Positions 21,526 to 34,631 of a stretch of DNA of 64,000 bases are shown one piece after another (within the stretch, counting starts at the first letter, position 1; each line of letters starts with the position of its first letter). A program made the translations under genes and the position numbers. The DNA lies in the NCBI GenBank assembly GCA_003996215.1, contig QJPP01000669.1:1-64000 (forward strand). Reading direction: 5' to 3'. The DNA is from Jaltomata sinuosa (lineage: Eukaryota > Streptophyta > Magnoliopsida > Solanales > Solanaceae). Below the pieces are notes generated by a model. That model was not told the origin of the DNA. It worked only from the letters and a program-made list of their open reading frames with translations, and ran no database searches.

Positions 21526-24500
21526 CTAGAAAAGAGACATATCTGGTGGAGGACCATACACACTCTTCCACGAGAACGGCACAGTCCAGCTTCCACCTTC
21601 ATTACCTGAAACAACTCCAGTAAACGAGCTCATTTAGTGCCTCGGAAAATTAGGATACGACATAGTGCAGATAGGAATGGTAAACGGGGCAAGGCAGTGG
21701 GTGGGTTTACGCTGCAAAAATACACTACTCACTCTGCTCTATATTGACCCTCTTGATTCAATTTACAGGTGTTAGCTTGCCATATTTTTAGTTTAACTGA
21801 ACTAACAAACAAAACGAAACAATCCTTAAATTTAAATATCCTTCAAAGGCAGCAATGTTTTTAACCCATTAGCTCTTAATCCACAAACAACCCCCCCCCC
21901 CTTACCCCCATAAGATTTAGCCCACCCAACCCTGTCTCGTGTTGTCATTTCTGATGTGCATACCTGTGCACACCATGACAATTTTTAATGTACTACATAG
22001 GTGTGAATACCCTTGGATTACCAAAATCTATATCTATGCATTTCGAAATAAGTTTAACCATACTCAAAATGCATGAATATGCCTCCCGCCTAAACAGCAA
22101 AAAATGACAATTAAAGAGAACCCAATTATGTTCATTATCTGAGTCACCTCTCATCTTCTCCAAACTACATAAATTTATCAAGCAGACACTAGACAGCACT
22201 TACTTTTGCCAGCCAGATTCATATAGGACCGATAGGCTAGGTCAATATTCAGCAGCTAAAGCACTGGCTGACCGGATAAGACAGACTTGACTGTATTTAG
22301 GAACTTTTAGGGGCAGAAGGCTATAGCACCATTATTTTTTATCTGAGCATCGTATAATTGGACAATATTCGAGATTTCATAAAAATAAAGCTGATTCTTC
22401 ATACCAGGAAACAACCACTAACCTTGAGAACTATTAGGTTTGAGCCCCAGAGCTTTTGATACTGCGTCAGTCAAATGGAAAGCATCGGGAATGTTGTCTC
22501 CCTCAGAGCAATAACATAGAAGACAAGTGACCTTCAAACCTTTGGCCTAGACCAATAAACCAATAGATTAATACACAAACTCAATCAGGGTAGAAATGTA
22601 TACTTGACATAAAAATCTCAATGCATATGTAAGTTCATATACATATTACGTATAGTATTGAGATACTGATATCAGAAATTACAAACCAAACCAAACAGTA
22701 GGTTTCTATTGCTCTCAATTAATCTTAAACATATCTCCAAAGTTATTTCAAATTCTTTCTTTGTGCAGTATGTGAAGAAAGAGACATCCATCCTCAAGCA
22801 AAAATTTAAAAAATTAAGTTCAAAGGGGGACACGTCTACTGATATTTTGCCTCATGAAATTACAAGTTACGCTAATGTGAGCCGGAGAAATAGTCTTACA
22901 CGAGAATTTTAGACAAAATCTGAAAAGCACACCATACTCAGATGACACATCAAAAAATGCAAAAGGAAAATTCATACATATAATACACATCGCTTCTGCA
23001 GTATTCAACTTACCCCGACGGATCATACTTCCAAAACAATAACAGAAACCTGATTATTTAGAAATTCAAGCTCATTTGCAGTGTTCATGGAGCAGGAATA
23101 AGACAGCAGGTAAAACATAAGTAAAGACAATTTTGAAGCAACTATAAAGTAAAGAAATTAGAATTCTATATAATATGACATAAAATCCTTTTTAGAGAAA
23201 GGTATTTGTGCATCAAGTTATCCATGGTGAACAAGTGAAAAAAACATATTACAACCTTAAAACAAGAGAACAACGCAGCATAAGGCAAACTGGCATAGTA
23301 ATCCTCATCTCCCAGCTCTTCAAAAGGCAATTCCTCTACCTCCGAGGCAGTATTTTTGGCTAAATCATCTAAATGCTTCCACATTCTCTGTGTAGGATTA
23401 TACTCAGGTAATCTCTTCCAGCCCTGTCTTTCACAATGATCGTCTGTTCCATCTGAGTTGGAACTAGAAAGGTAATGAATCTGTGATCCACTGGGACAGA
23501 ATCTCCATAAGATCAGTTTCACCATAGAATCAAGTAACATGTTCAAGTAAAAGAACTCAAAACAAGTCGGTTTAATATGCAACAGTAAACTTAATAGCTT
23601 AAAAAGACGACAAGTAATGTTCGTCTTGACGAATAGAAGAACTCTTCACATCCAGACAATCTTGCAGTAATATTTCTAGCAAAAAAGCGTCTTATTTAGT
23701 ACTTATTAAGTCCCTATTTTCATTGTCAACAGATGTTATTTGTGTCAGCAAAGTATAGAGACTAACAGACATCTTTTACTACACTGCACAGTGTCAGCTG
23801 ACATTTGGAACATGTTCACCTCCCTTTTTGGACTTAATTGGGTGGTGCCAGGGAGTATCAAAGATGCATATGTGAGCTGGAGCACTTGGAAAGTTGGGAA
23901 CACCATCAAGAAAATATGGAGAATGATTCCTACTTGCATTTTTTGGTGCGTTTGGAATGAGGGGAATAAAAGATGTTTTGATGGTTTATCAACTCCTAGC
24001 CACTCCCTCAAAGCCAAATGTCTCTTAAAGTTGTATAGTTGGAGCACCTTATCTACTGTAGATTCACCTGACACCTTTCTGGATTTTGTTAACTCCCATT
24101 CTTTAGCATAGGCCTCAATGTATGGAGTTGTACAATCTTTTTGTATTTAGTATCTTTTGTAATAGCTTGTCCTCTCTGTATATTCTTGATTACCATTAAT
24201 GAATTATTTACTTCATCAAAAAAAGAAAAATTAAGTCCCTATTTTCAGTATTGGTCAAGATGCAAGAAACTAAAACTCCCCTAACAGGAACAGTCTGCAA
24301 TTCACAGGGGATAAGTAAAAAGTGGAATCATAAGTTATATCATTGAAGCACAGAAAGAAAAAAGGAAAATATGCTCAAATAGGAAGCTCATATGTTGATA
24401 CCTTGACATATCAATGTTCTGCCAACGCCCAAACTCCATGCTAGAGAGCACAATAACATGTTTCTTCCCATTGGCAGCAGCAAAATTTGCCAAGTTCCTA

Positions 24501-25757
24501 GCAAATTCAACCATCATGCCCTGTTGTGTAAGCGATTAGAACTAAACAACCACATATAAGCAAAAAGCTTAATGTGATATATGGCAATAAGAAGTTGGGT
24601 TTATGTTATATAATCTTTCAATGGAAAGATTTTCACATTATCAATGTAGTTTATCCAGTATAGTAGTTTGCATACTATTTTTCTGATTATTCTCAGTTAC
24701 TATTAACAGCTAGCTATAGTAGATTTAAACAGCCGATGGTATAAAAAGATGTTATACCATCAACGTATATAACAAGTCAAGAAACAATGATACCCGTTGA
24801 AAAAAGAATGCTTACCTTAACAACCGGAGACCTCTGTTGTACAAGAGCCAATGCATCAGGAGATGATTCATATACTGCCAAGAACCAAATTAGAAAAGTC
24901 ATTTGCCTTTCTAAAATGCTATTAACAATTATCCTCCTCTATTTCAACTTATAGGAGGCTCTTTCCATTTTGTGAAGTTCTAAAATATCCCACCATTTCG
25001 TTAACATAGCTATTCTATAAAGTTTTCAAGTATTTAAATTTATTTGACAATTCCAAGTTAACTCTAAATGAACAGCGACAACTTTAAATACGTAACAAAA
25101 ACTTTAAAATTTTCTTCAATTCTCCTCAATGCAATGCACTAATTAATACTCCCTACGTTCACTTTTACTTGTCACTTTTACTTGTCACGTTTGCTTCTCG
25201 AGAATCAAACTACATAGACTTTGACCAACATTCATCATGTATTGCAACTTATAGTATATTTCATTTCATGTTTGAATATATAAATTTTATATTTAAAATA
25301 ATAAAATTAATCTAATTCATTTTAGCTCCGAAAATTAGACAAATTGAATCTTGAAAACTGAAGGGAGGTAGTGTCTAGATTTCATATCCAGTAACAAATG
25401 AAACAAATTAAGTACTAATAGTTGTTGAATGATACCTTCAAGAGGAAGAGCGAGATCACCAGGTGGAGAAGGCCAAAAGGCATCATTCCCGACGCATGGA
25501 ACGACATTTGGATCGTCCAAGTATCCAATTCTCTCCGCTCTCAAAGAAGCTACTAGAAGATCCACCGCTAATTGCCCTACATTCCCTACGGATAGCGCCG
25601 GCTACAGTGAAAAAAAATAGAAAAAGGAAATTACACGACCATAAAAGTAGAACAATCAGTTAAAAAAAAAAATGAGAGCAAAACCCTAGAAACAAACCAG
25701 AACCAACGTAGAGTTATCGGAGCTCAAATTCTTTCCTTCGTCAGTATAAAACTCCAT
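21526..25757 (-). CDS. PAC2: Proteasome assembly chaperone 2 (PAC2/PSMG2 family)
   Basis: Seven exons on the minus strand: 25757-25698, 25601-25436, 24874-24816, 24520-24402, 23490-23256, 22546-22423 and 21605-21526. All introns are GT-AG and the joined frame is 843 nt, 280 residues plus stop, without a break. The start reads MEFYTDEGKN. Exon 2 carries the family signature LSVGNVGQLAVDLLVASL and then GYLDDPNVVPCVGNDAF. The C-terminal part has the conserved WTVPFSWKSVYGPPPDM. PAC2 pairs with PAC1 to guide assembly of the 20S proteasome alpha ring and is then degraded; that role is known for the family and inferred here. Length agrees with plant homologues. Intron 4 hosts an antisense LINE fragment and intron 2 a MITE. 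Transcription probably starts just left of 25860, below site-II motifs. Confidence 0.93.
21889..21902. repeat. Poly-C run in intron 6 of PAC2
   Basis: A run of a dozen or so C followed by cttaccccc. It is a likely slippage or sequencing-uncertain site, in non-coding DNA. Confidence 0.8.
23705..24247 (+). mobile_element. 5'-truncated LINE fragment with 18-bp target duplication
   Basis: The insert is 23723-24229 (507 bp), flanked by attaagtccctattttca at 23705-23722 and 24230-24247. The plus strand encodes the C-terminal zinc-binding region of a LINE reverse transcriptase: open to the stop at 24109-24111, with HLLLHCTVSADIWN and IFWCVWNEGNKRCFDG. A short 3' tail ends in an A-rich stretch (tcaaaaaaagaaaaa). 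It is dead on arrival because the reverse transcriptase and endonuclease are missing. It lies antisense in intron 4 of PAC2, away from the splice sites. Confidence 0.9.
24930..25370. mobile_element. Stowaway-like MITE sequence(s) in intron 2 of PAC2
   Basis: Termini of the ctccctacgttcacttttac kind (about 25149) and gaagggaggtagtg (about 25361), plus an earlier tcctcctctatttcaactta at about 24933, suggest one or two overlapping MITE copies. The exact ends are unclear. Confidence 0.5.
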
Positions 25758-25859
25758 GAATTGAGAATTTGAAACTAGTGTGAATTGTTAGCGTAGTGAT
25801 TCGGAGCTGCCCAAGTTCTTGTCGCACAAGAATGCAAGTTTTTTTTTTGGATTTCTTCT

Positions 25860-25945
25860 TTCTTGTTCCTCTGTGCAGATTGGGAGTTGGGCTGGGCCCG
25901 ATTGAGGCCCATTTCCACTTTCTTACGGGCCAGTCCCTCAAAGTA
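25860..25945 (-). promoter_or_regulatory. TATA-less promoter region of PAC2 with site-II motifs
   Basis: About 105-190 bp before the ATG the sequence contains gggctgggcccgat, gaggcccattt and cgggccagtcc. These are TGGGCC/GGGCC-type site-II elements typical of plant housekeeping genes. No TATA box is visible at the usual distance. The arrangement fits a constitutively expressed proteasome assembly factor. Confidence 0.55.
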
Positions 25946-26604
25946 AGTATCTTGTGGTCAGCCTGCTCTTGATTCTATTAACTACAAAAGTAAAAAATTC
26001 GGCCCGTCCCTCAATAGGATTGGACCAAAGCTTCAATATTCCAAAACTAGTCACTCGCTTTTCCTCAATATACCAAGTGGAACTAATTAAGGTTAAACTA
26101 CCAAAAGAAACATACCTCCTTATCATATTTATTAACTCTTCCATTACTTTATTTTAATTACTTAATATACCACATGTAAACACCTTGATACATCGCTCCG
26201 TGGTGAGGCGATGTATCACGACCAAAGTGAGGTGGAAAAAAGAGTAATTAGCTCCCAAAGATGTGCGTTTTATGTAAGTTGCTCAATTATTATTGAGAAT
26301 GGCCATTCGGTCATTTAATTAATCAATATTAGCCTAAACTTTTGGTCTCCACTCTTATTTTCCTCTTTCCCACTCTTAAATTTTTTTTTTTTTTTTATGT
26401 GTTGCGATAAATTTGTTATCCCATTATATTAATATTAGAATCAATGGCTACTTTTCCTTCTTCATTGTTGTGTATAATAGTGTGAATACATTATTTATAC
26501 ATTATATATACACTGTTATATGATATTTATACACAGTAACACCCAAAAAAAAAATGTTGTTGTTGTTATACATTGGTGGCCAGTAATTTATTTTTTTTTG
26601 CTTT
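25946..26604. other. Intergenic with a short perfect hairpin
   Basis: AT-rich, with a poly-T run near 26380. At 26186-26196 and 26208-26218, tgatacatcgc and gcgatgtatca form a perfect 11-bp inverted repeat with an 11-base loop. No coding sequence was seen. Confidence 0.6.
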
Positions 26605-29600
26605 TATTATAGTGTTTTATTCTTAACTAAATCTGTATGAATCTCAAAGGATATTAACAGTTTCAGAAGTACTAGGGCCCATCGTTTGAAATAATGCACT
26701 GTGAAAACATAGAAATCAAACACTTTGTTGCTAAGATAGTAGTAATAAATATTAATGGAGCCACCTCAATAGCTGATTTGATAGCTCTTGTTTGTTCAGC
26801 ATTATCCAGATATGACATGACAGATCAAACTTAATTAAAGAGAATTATCAATAAGGAATTTAATAATTGTATGCTTAATTAGAATTTCTTTCATAATTAA
26901 CATTAATCTAGAGCCACAATTTTAATACAAGTAACAACAATTTAAACATTCCAACAAATTTTAATCATCAGCCTTGACGTATGATTCAGGTCAAAATTAA
27001 TGAGGCCCCAATAAAGGACCATTTTGCCTGCTTTTGATTAGCTTCTTTCTTGATTGGAAATTCATTCCAATAGTAATACTCATTATCTTGAATTTTATGC
27101 ATTTTCCACCAATATTTTTGGATCATACATTTTATCAGCAACTTTTTGTCATATTTCAACTTATCTTATATTATGCACTTACGATGTAAATAAATTTTTG
27201 GATCATTTATATATAATTCAACATGTTGTAGGTGTTTACTTACATTTTTTTTCTTTAAGTTACTAATTTCATATGTTAAACTTACACTAATAAGTATAAA
27301 AAAAATTACATTAATTGTCTCTATTGGAAAATTATTACATATGTCTCATATAACTGATACTAATTATGTGAGGCTTCTTTTTGTCTTACAAAAAAAGGAC
27401 CAAAATCTTATACTTAATTGGGTCCATAAACTTCTGATCATTTATTTGATTGTGAGACGAAAAGAAGTCTCACACAACTAGTTTTAATTGTGTGAATTTT
27501 TTTATGTTATTAAGATATAATATAATTAAATAATTAAAATATATATCTCTAATAACTTAAATTTTTAGATGAAATAGTCAGACACTTCAACATAATAAAA
27601 ACATAGCAAACAACGGTCATGAAGGGGAGTACATATTGAAATATAGTTCAATGAAATAATTTATAAGGATATGGACATCTAGCTAGACACCTCAACTTGG
27701 TCTCAATTGGAAAATTAACACTTTTGATGCTGACGTGACACATAAATTTTAGAGGTGTCTAGATGATCATTTTGTAAGTTCGTTCAACTAGCACAGAGAA
27801 AACGAGTTAAGGTGTTAAAATGTGCATACTCAAAATTGGAGTATTTACTTGTCAGCTGATTAGACCAAATTTACATGGCTGTTTATGTATTATAACAAAG
27901 AGAATTTGAAAAATCTAGAATTGTGATATATACCATGTTTACGAATCCACAATTGGAACTTCTACTTTAGTGCAAACGCGACACGTAAAGAAATAAGGAC
28001 TTGGCAATTTCAGAGATAAAAAAGCAAGATTGTTTTTATTTTGAATTAATGAGCACTTGTTCTTCTTTGTCCTTTGCATGGGATCTATTAGTAAATTAAT
28101 TTGGTTTCTAGTCCAATTGGTTTTTTATTTGATTTTTGACTAACTCATGATTGCAATAAAGTTGGTGATGCAGAAATGCAAGATCGATCTGAACCAAATG
28201 CTGTGAATTGTATAGTGGATGGAACTGTTGATACCTTAATTAATTATACGGATGTCCACATATAGTGAACACTGATAGTTACGTTACGTTACAGCGCCAT
28301 GCATGTCTAAACTTGAACCACTATTGCTTATATTGCCACTTAAAAAAGTTCTCAAAGCCAGGAAATGGCTTTCTTCTTCAATAATTTCATTCTAGAATAT
28401 TCTTGAATCATCCATGATCTAAAATCAAAATTGTTTTTTTTTAAAGATAGTTCAAGAGGCAAAAATTGTCCAAGCCATATTAAAGAGACCAATTTATTTT
28501 ATGAATGATTGATGTGGGACTCTTTCACACCACCATTCACGTCCAGGGCTAGACATCTGATCAAGCGTGGACAATTTAATACGGAGCCCAATATTGCGAA
28601 ATGAGAATTGGGATGGCTGATACTAAATAAAGAAATGAATATTAAATCTAGCTCAACTCCAAAAAAAAGTGAAAATTATCCAAAGTCCAAACTATACTGC
28701 TCATTCTTACTTGAATGACCGATGTGGAACCCTTTCATACCAGTGGTTGCACAACTACTCAATATATACCTTGTTACAATGTGTCATCTTGTTCTTAAAT
28801 TATACTACTATCAATTAGAAAAATACATTCAATACATAATATACTAATTATTTAAATAGCATATGGGTGACTCACAATGGGTCACGTATGTCAGTTAATT
28901 TGTATTAATTTTATCTAAGCGTTTGCGGTGATATTATGCGAGAAGATCGGATCTTAGTTTTTTGGGAAGGTGCAATGTTACACGTTTAAGCCAATAAGAT
29001 TAATTAGGAGTGTCAAATAGACGAGTTGGATTGAATTTGGGCATATCGAAATGGGTGAGTTAATGATCCGCCCAAAAAGTTACTTAGGTAGAAATGGACT
29101 ATGAAACGGGTCATAACTCAACTCGTCCAATTCTTACTAAGTTTTAGTTTTTTGATTTGTTCTTTTATAATTTTCAGTACTTAATTAAATTATTCTTTTT
29201 CCTATTTTAACACATATATAACATGTCAAATAAGAAAAATGTCCTTTTAGAATATTTTGCCAAGACTCTCATGAGTTAATTTGAAATGCATATCAACCCA
29301 ATTTTTTAATGAGTTAAACTAAAATAAGCTAAGCTAATAAATACGTGAATCAATGACTGACCCAAATTCGAGCGAGTTTGATGGATCATATTTTCATGAA
29401 CTACTTTCGTCATCCCCTAGAATTATCTACAGAGGAAAGAAGAGCACATGCTGATTGATATATATATATAGACCCAACTAGCTAACCTTCATTTCTTGGT
29501 AATTATTAGCTTAACCTTTTTCAGATACTAGGAAATTAAATTGATGATTATGTATTGTCGTCTCTGGAATGCCGGTATCTAAATATGTTTATTGTATTTA

Positions 29601-29990
29601 TTATTAGAAGTTTAGTTGAACGTAAGAAATTTGACGAATACGATAAAGGGCAGACATGTAGATTCAGATAACATTTCCCTTTTGTTCAAAATTGCCAGTT
29701 ACACTCTAATAAGCAACTATAGTTGAATATACATATTGAATTGTTTAATTATGTTGAATTGTTCAAATTAGCAACCACTAATTAGTTAATTAGGCAGAAT
29801 TACAAGTCTACTATATACGCTAGAGATATTTAATTTTGGTAGAGCTGCGTGGCAGCATATATGTGATAACACATACACAGTAAGAAGATTTTTGTGATAC
29901 TATTATTTTTAGTTAGGTTTAAAATAAGACTAGCTGCTATTAGTAGATAAAAAAGAGTGGTAGTCTTGATTAAAAAGTGAACACGTCTTC
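26605..29990. repeat. Duplicated non-coding unit D1
   Basis: About 3.4 kb whose blocks recur in order downstream as D2 (30660-32445, then 38015-38800 beyond the Copia element). Shared landmarks are gccaccatcaat-like openings, cagccttgacgtatgattca (26971 and 31082), the phrase ending ccaataaaggaccattttgc, and gaggaaagaagagcacatgc (29431 and 38065). No coding potential was recognised. D1 carries about 410 bp at 29005-29425 that D2 lacks. Confidence 0.75.
29005..29425. mobile_element. Probable non-autonomous transposon inserted in D1
   Basis: D2 reads straight from ggattaac to tacaaaggaaag where D1 has this extra segment. Its ends (taggagtgtcaaatag on the left, tcgtcatccccta on the right) are weakly inverted, in the style of hAT-type MITEs. 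I could not confirm a target duplication. Confidence 0.45.
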
Positions 29991-30418
29991 TTCTTCTTCT
30001 TTTTTTTTTTTAAAGAAAATATATTCTTTTATACCTTTTTTACGTTAATTAATTATGAAGGATGATGCGTAATGAAAGTCAAAGATTACGGAATCCCAAT
30101 ACATCCTGAAATACTGAATACAATATCAAACCAAATTAAGAAGACTAACTAATACGCAAATATAGGACCTAATGTAAGTGAAAAACAACAACTAATTAAG
30201 TGTTAATTCTAACTAAATAGTAATCACTAATATATTTTGGGGTAAAATTCACGAATGTCACTTTTCAGTCCATTTAATCGAAAATTGCTAATGCATGTCT
30301 TGGTTTGAATTCTACTAGGAATTGTCCTGAATTTCACTTGTGGATTTAAAACCAGGACAATAACTATTTTTAAAGAGGGAACTGAAGAGTGATCAATACT
30401 AGCCACTTCATTATATCA
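29991..30418. other. Intergenic, no feature recognised
   Basis: AT-rich spacer between units D1 and D2, beginning with a cttcttcttctt run and poly-T. Confidence 0.4.
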
Positions 30419-30635
30419 TACTTCCCTCCGTCTCAATTTAAGTGTTTTTGTTTGATTGAATATGCCATTTAAGAAATAAAGAAAAACTTTTGAATGTTAT
30501 TGTCTTAAATTAAAAATATATATAGTCCTTTAAACCTTGTGGGAATTGAAAAAATTACTAATTATAAAAAAAGATACTCTTTTAATAACAGATTAAAATG
30601 AAAAGTAAGGCACTTAAATTGACACAGAGAGAGTA
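30419..30635. mobile_element. Stowaway-like MITE
   Basis: The left end tacttccctccgtctcaatt and the right end aattgacacagagagagta are inverted relatives bounded by TA. The interior is AT-rich and non-coding. Confidence 0.7.
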
Positions 30636-30659
30636 TATCTTTTATTTTATTATTTTATT

Positions 30660-32445
30660 ATTTTATTGTATTTTATACTTAACTAAGGTGTGTATGAATT
30701 TCAAAGGATATTAACACTCAAACTGGACCAACGTTTTAGTGGTAGTAGGACCCATTGTTAGAAACACTGCACTATTTGCACAAAGTTAAACTTTGATATG
30801 TTAAGAGTTTAATTGAAAACATTTTTTATTATTTATTTTTTTGGGTTATTTAGGGTAAAACCCAAGAAATCAAACACTTTAATTTGCTGCTGAGATAATA
30901 AACATTGAAACCACCTCAATGGCTGATTTGATAGCTCCTGTTTGTTCAACATTATCCACATATGACATGACAGATCAAACTTAAAGAGCATTATCACTTA
31001 GGAATTTAACTTCAATTAATCTAGAGCCACAACTTAAATACAAGTAACAACATTTTAAACATTCCAACAAATTTTAATCATCAGCCTTGACGTATGATTC
31101 AGGTCAAAATTAATGAGGCCCCAATAAAGGACCATTTTGCTTGCTTTTGATTAGCTTCTTTCTTGATTATAAATTCACTCCAACAGTAATACTGCTAAGC
31201 ATTAATTTGGACGACATTAGCATCTCGTTATCTTGTATTTTGTGCATTTTCCACCAAGATTTTTGGATCATGTACATTTTATCAGCTGCTTTTCATCATA
31301 TCTAAATACGCTGACAATGTAAATAAATTTTTGAATATATATTTTTTAGTAACATGTTTTAGAAGTTTACTTACATTATAAAGGGTTTAAGTTATTTATA
31401 TTGATAATATATATATACACAAAAGTTAATGTATATTATAACTTAATTAATTAAATATTTGATATTTTAATTTTCATTAGCGTCTAGTGACGTGTCTTTC
31501 TCAAATATTCCCAGTTTCTTTTCATGTGGGGATCATGATTTTGGATATTAGTCTAAAAAGCCTCTGATTTGATGATAAGAGGATCCCATGCATTTGTATA
31601 TTACCAGAAAAAAATGGACACCTAGCAAGAGATCGATCTAGAGAATTTCAAATATCTTATTCGATATATCAGTGTATGATAAAATTGTGGTATATATATC
31701 TAACTTTGGGGTTTGATAGGGTTATGTATGGGAATAATTAAGGAATTGACAATTTTATTCTTTTCAGAGATAATAACATAACAAGAAAAAGCAAGAATAA
31801 ATGATTGTCTTTTTAATTTGAATATGATCGATCTGTTTCTTCTTTGTCCCTTTGTGGAAGTGGGATTATTATAGTAGTAAACTTGGTTTCTAGTTCTTGG
31901 TTTTTTCTTTGATTTATGACTAATTAATAATTGGAGTAAAGTTGGAGACTGTGAAATACTATAGTGGAATATGATACTTTATATATATCATTAATATCCA
32001 CATATAGTGAACAGTGATAGTTACTGCATGCATGCGTGCTATTTCCACTTTAAAGAATTCTCTACAGTACAGGAAAAGTATTTCATCTTCAATAATTTCA
32101 TTCCAGAATTTTCTTGAATCATCCAGGCATGTATAATCAATAATCAAAATTGTTTATTTTTTCCTTTTTATGATTTCATGTCAAGCCAATGGCTGCACAA
32201 CGTGCTGCTCCATATAATAACTTTGTTACAATGTGTCATCTTGTACTTGAATTATATCAAATGAGAGATCGAGTTATTGCAGCGAAAACATTAAATAATT
32301 AATCAGAAACATAAATTCAATATATATACACTAATTATTTAAACTATATGTGGGTCACGTACGTTAATTAATTTCTAAAAGCGTTAAGAGTGATAACCAT
32401 AGTGCTAGAACATTGTATTTGTTTTTTCATGAGATTAGTTTTTTT
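30660..32445. repeat. Duplicated non-coding unit D2, left part
   Basis: Blocks match D1 in the same order: caccataatgg-type opening at 30907-30965 against 26761-26820, the cagccttgacgtatgattca block, and the acttgaattat-type block near 32246 against 28790. It ends in a poly-T/poly-G tract (32439-32468) into which the Copia element inserted. Confidence 0.75.
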
Positions 32446-32468
32446 TTTTTTTTTTTTTTGGGGGGGGG

Positions 32469-33208
32469 TGTTGGGAAAGGCAAGGCACTAACAAAGAATG
32501 CACAACAGGGTAGCAGCGGAAGAATACCCAAGTCTAAACTTTCCCTTTCAATTTGAACCAAGAGAAGACAAACAAACCAAGCACAATGGTAATAAGGCAG
32601 CAAGTATATCAACCAAAAGAAATACGACAAGTCAAAATAAACCAATCACACGAGACACCAAGATTTACGTGGAAAACCCCTTCGGTGTGAAGAGTAAAAA
32701 CCACGGGACCAAAACCTCCACTATAATCACCAAGAGTTACAATAATGTTCTCCAAAATGGCCACCAAAGAAGTGCCAACAAACGAGCAACACTACATAAA
32801 TCACAACACCAAAAACAAGAGAATAAAAGGAGCAAAAGCACCGAAAAACGCAGCTACTGTTCACGGATGCAAAACTGGAGCTACGGGATACCAAATCCAA
32901 CTCTGTCAGTTTCTAATCAAAGATTGAGATGAGAGGAACAAGCTGTCCAAAAATCAGATCAATCGGATAAGAAACGAAGCGGGAATCGCAATTTGAAGTT
33001 GGCAATTTAGGGCTGAAATTGGGTGCGAAAATCTGCTCTTTCTCTCTATGTGTGGCTGCTGAAAAATATTATGTGGATTATGAAATAAGACCTAAAAAAA
33101 GGTCTATATATATGCCCCATAGAATTGGGCCTATGGGCAAAAGTGGGTTGGTCCAAATTGAGCTTTATTTATCCACATAGGAAGGGAAAAAGACCCATAA
33201 CCCCAACA
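32469..33208 (-). repeat. 3' LTR of the Copia element
   Basis: 740 bp, TG...CA bounded. It differs from its partner by about eight changes, including one extra A in a poly-A run near 33095 and changes near 32632, 32793, 32865 and 33021. Its outer side meets a G-run. Confidence 0.95.
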
Positions 33209-33220
33209 ATTCTCCCCCTC
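33209..33220 (-). promoter_or_regulatory. Polypurine tract of the Copia element
   Basis: The minus strand reads gagggggagaat immediately before the 3' LTR, the expected position of the plus-strand priming tract. Confidence 0.85.
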
Positions 33221-33224
33221 ACGA

Positions 33225-34631
33225 CTATGTGGAGGAGACCGCCATCCCGGCGATCATGCAACAATCTTCAAATTTCCATCTTGGCAAAGCTTTAGTCATC
33301 ATATCGGAACCATTATCATCCGTATGAATCTTCTCAAGTTCAAGCAACTTAGAATCCAACACATCTCGAATCCAATGGTATCTCACATCAATGTGTTTAG
33401 ACCGACCATGGAATGTAGAATTCTTGCCAAGATGTATAGCACTTTGACTGTCGCAATAAAGCACATACCTCTCTTGAGCACAACCAAGTTCCCCCAAGAA
33501 TCTCTTCATCCAGAGCAACTCTTTACAAGCTTCAACGGCAGCAATAAGCTCAGCTTCTGTAGTAGATAGAGCAACACATTTTTGCAACCTAGATTGCCAA
33601 GACACAGCTCCCCCTGCAAAAGTAACCAAGTACCCTGAAGTAGACTTGCGAGTATCAACATCACCAGCCATGTCTGAATCAGTATAACCATAAAGAATAG
33701 GCTTCCCTGTACCAAAACACAAACTCAGACTAGAAGTTCCACAAAGATATCTCATGATCCACTTCACAGCATTCCAATGTTCTCTTCCCGGATTAGAAAG
33801 AAAACGGCTAACAATACCAACAGCATGAGCAATATCTGGTCTTGTACAAATCATTGCATACATTAAACTACCAACAGCTGAAGCATAAGGAACTTTCTTC
33901 ATATCTTCCTTCTCATCATCACTGGAAGGACACTCTTTCGTGCTCAACTTGAAGTGCATAGCTAAAGGTGTACTGACAACCTTAACATTATTCATGTTGA
34001 ACCTTCGAAGTACTTTCTGAATGTACTTCTCCTGTGATAACCACAACTTCTTGGCCTTTCTGTCACGGACAATCTGCATGCCAAGAATCTGCCTTGCTGG
34101 TCCTAAGTCTTTCATAGCAAAAGACTTACTCAACTCTTGCTTCAACTTTTGAATCCTGCAAGCATTATAACCAACAAAAAGCATGTCATCAACATAAAGC
34201 AACACAATAATAAAGTCACCATCAGAGAATTTTTGCACAAAAACACAATGATCTGAAGAAGTCTTCTTGAAGCCCTGCTGACTCATAAAAGAACCAAACT
34301 TCATGTACCACTGTCTAGGAGCTTGTTTCAAGCCATACAAGCTCTTCTTCAATTTGCAAACATAATTCTCTTTTCCCTTGACTTCAAAACCTTCCGGCTG
34401 CTCCATATAAATTTCTTCATCTAAGTCACCATGGAGAAAAGCAGTTTTAACATCCATTTGTTCAATCTCTAAATCTAGACTTGCGGCTAAGCCTAGAACA
34501 ACACGAATGGATGACATCTTCACAACTAGAGAGAATATCTCATCAAAATCAACTCCCTTTTTTTGGTTAAAACCCTTCACAACTAATCTAGCTTTGTACC
34601 GTGGAACTGGATTGCCATCTTCATGTTTCAC
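33225..34631 (-). pseudogene. Copia pol, reverse transcriptase and RNase H part (frameshifted from gag-pol)
   Basis: An open segment of 468 codons. It carries the reverse transcriptase with VKTAFLHGDLDEEIYMEQPEG and the catalytic YVDD, followed by RNase H with DSDMAGDVDTRKSTSGY and CDSQSAIHLGKN. It ends at a normal pol stop beside the polypurine tract. The apparent start, MKHEDGNPVP, is internal to the polyprotein, not a true start. The segment belongs to the same reading unit as 34621-37227 but is one base out of frame at the T-run 34648-34654 (A-run on the coding strand). It would be translated only by frameshift or from another, intact copy. No in-frame stop was seen within it. Confidence 0.92.

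Noticed and set aside
24335..24517. Independent 60-codon gene
   Set aside because: It is exon 4 of PAC2 read into its flanking intron.
32498..32932. 144-codon frame inside the LTR (and its copy at 37299)
   Set aside because: It lies within the long terminal repeat, antisense to the element, and ends differ between the LTR copies by a small indel.
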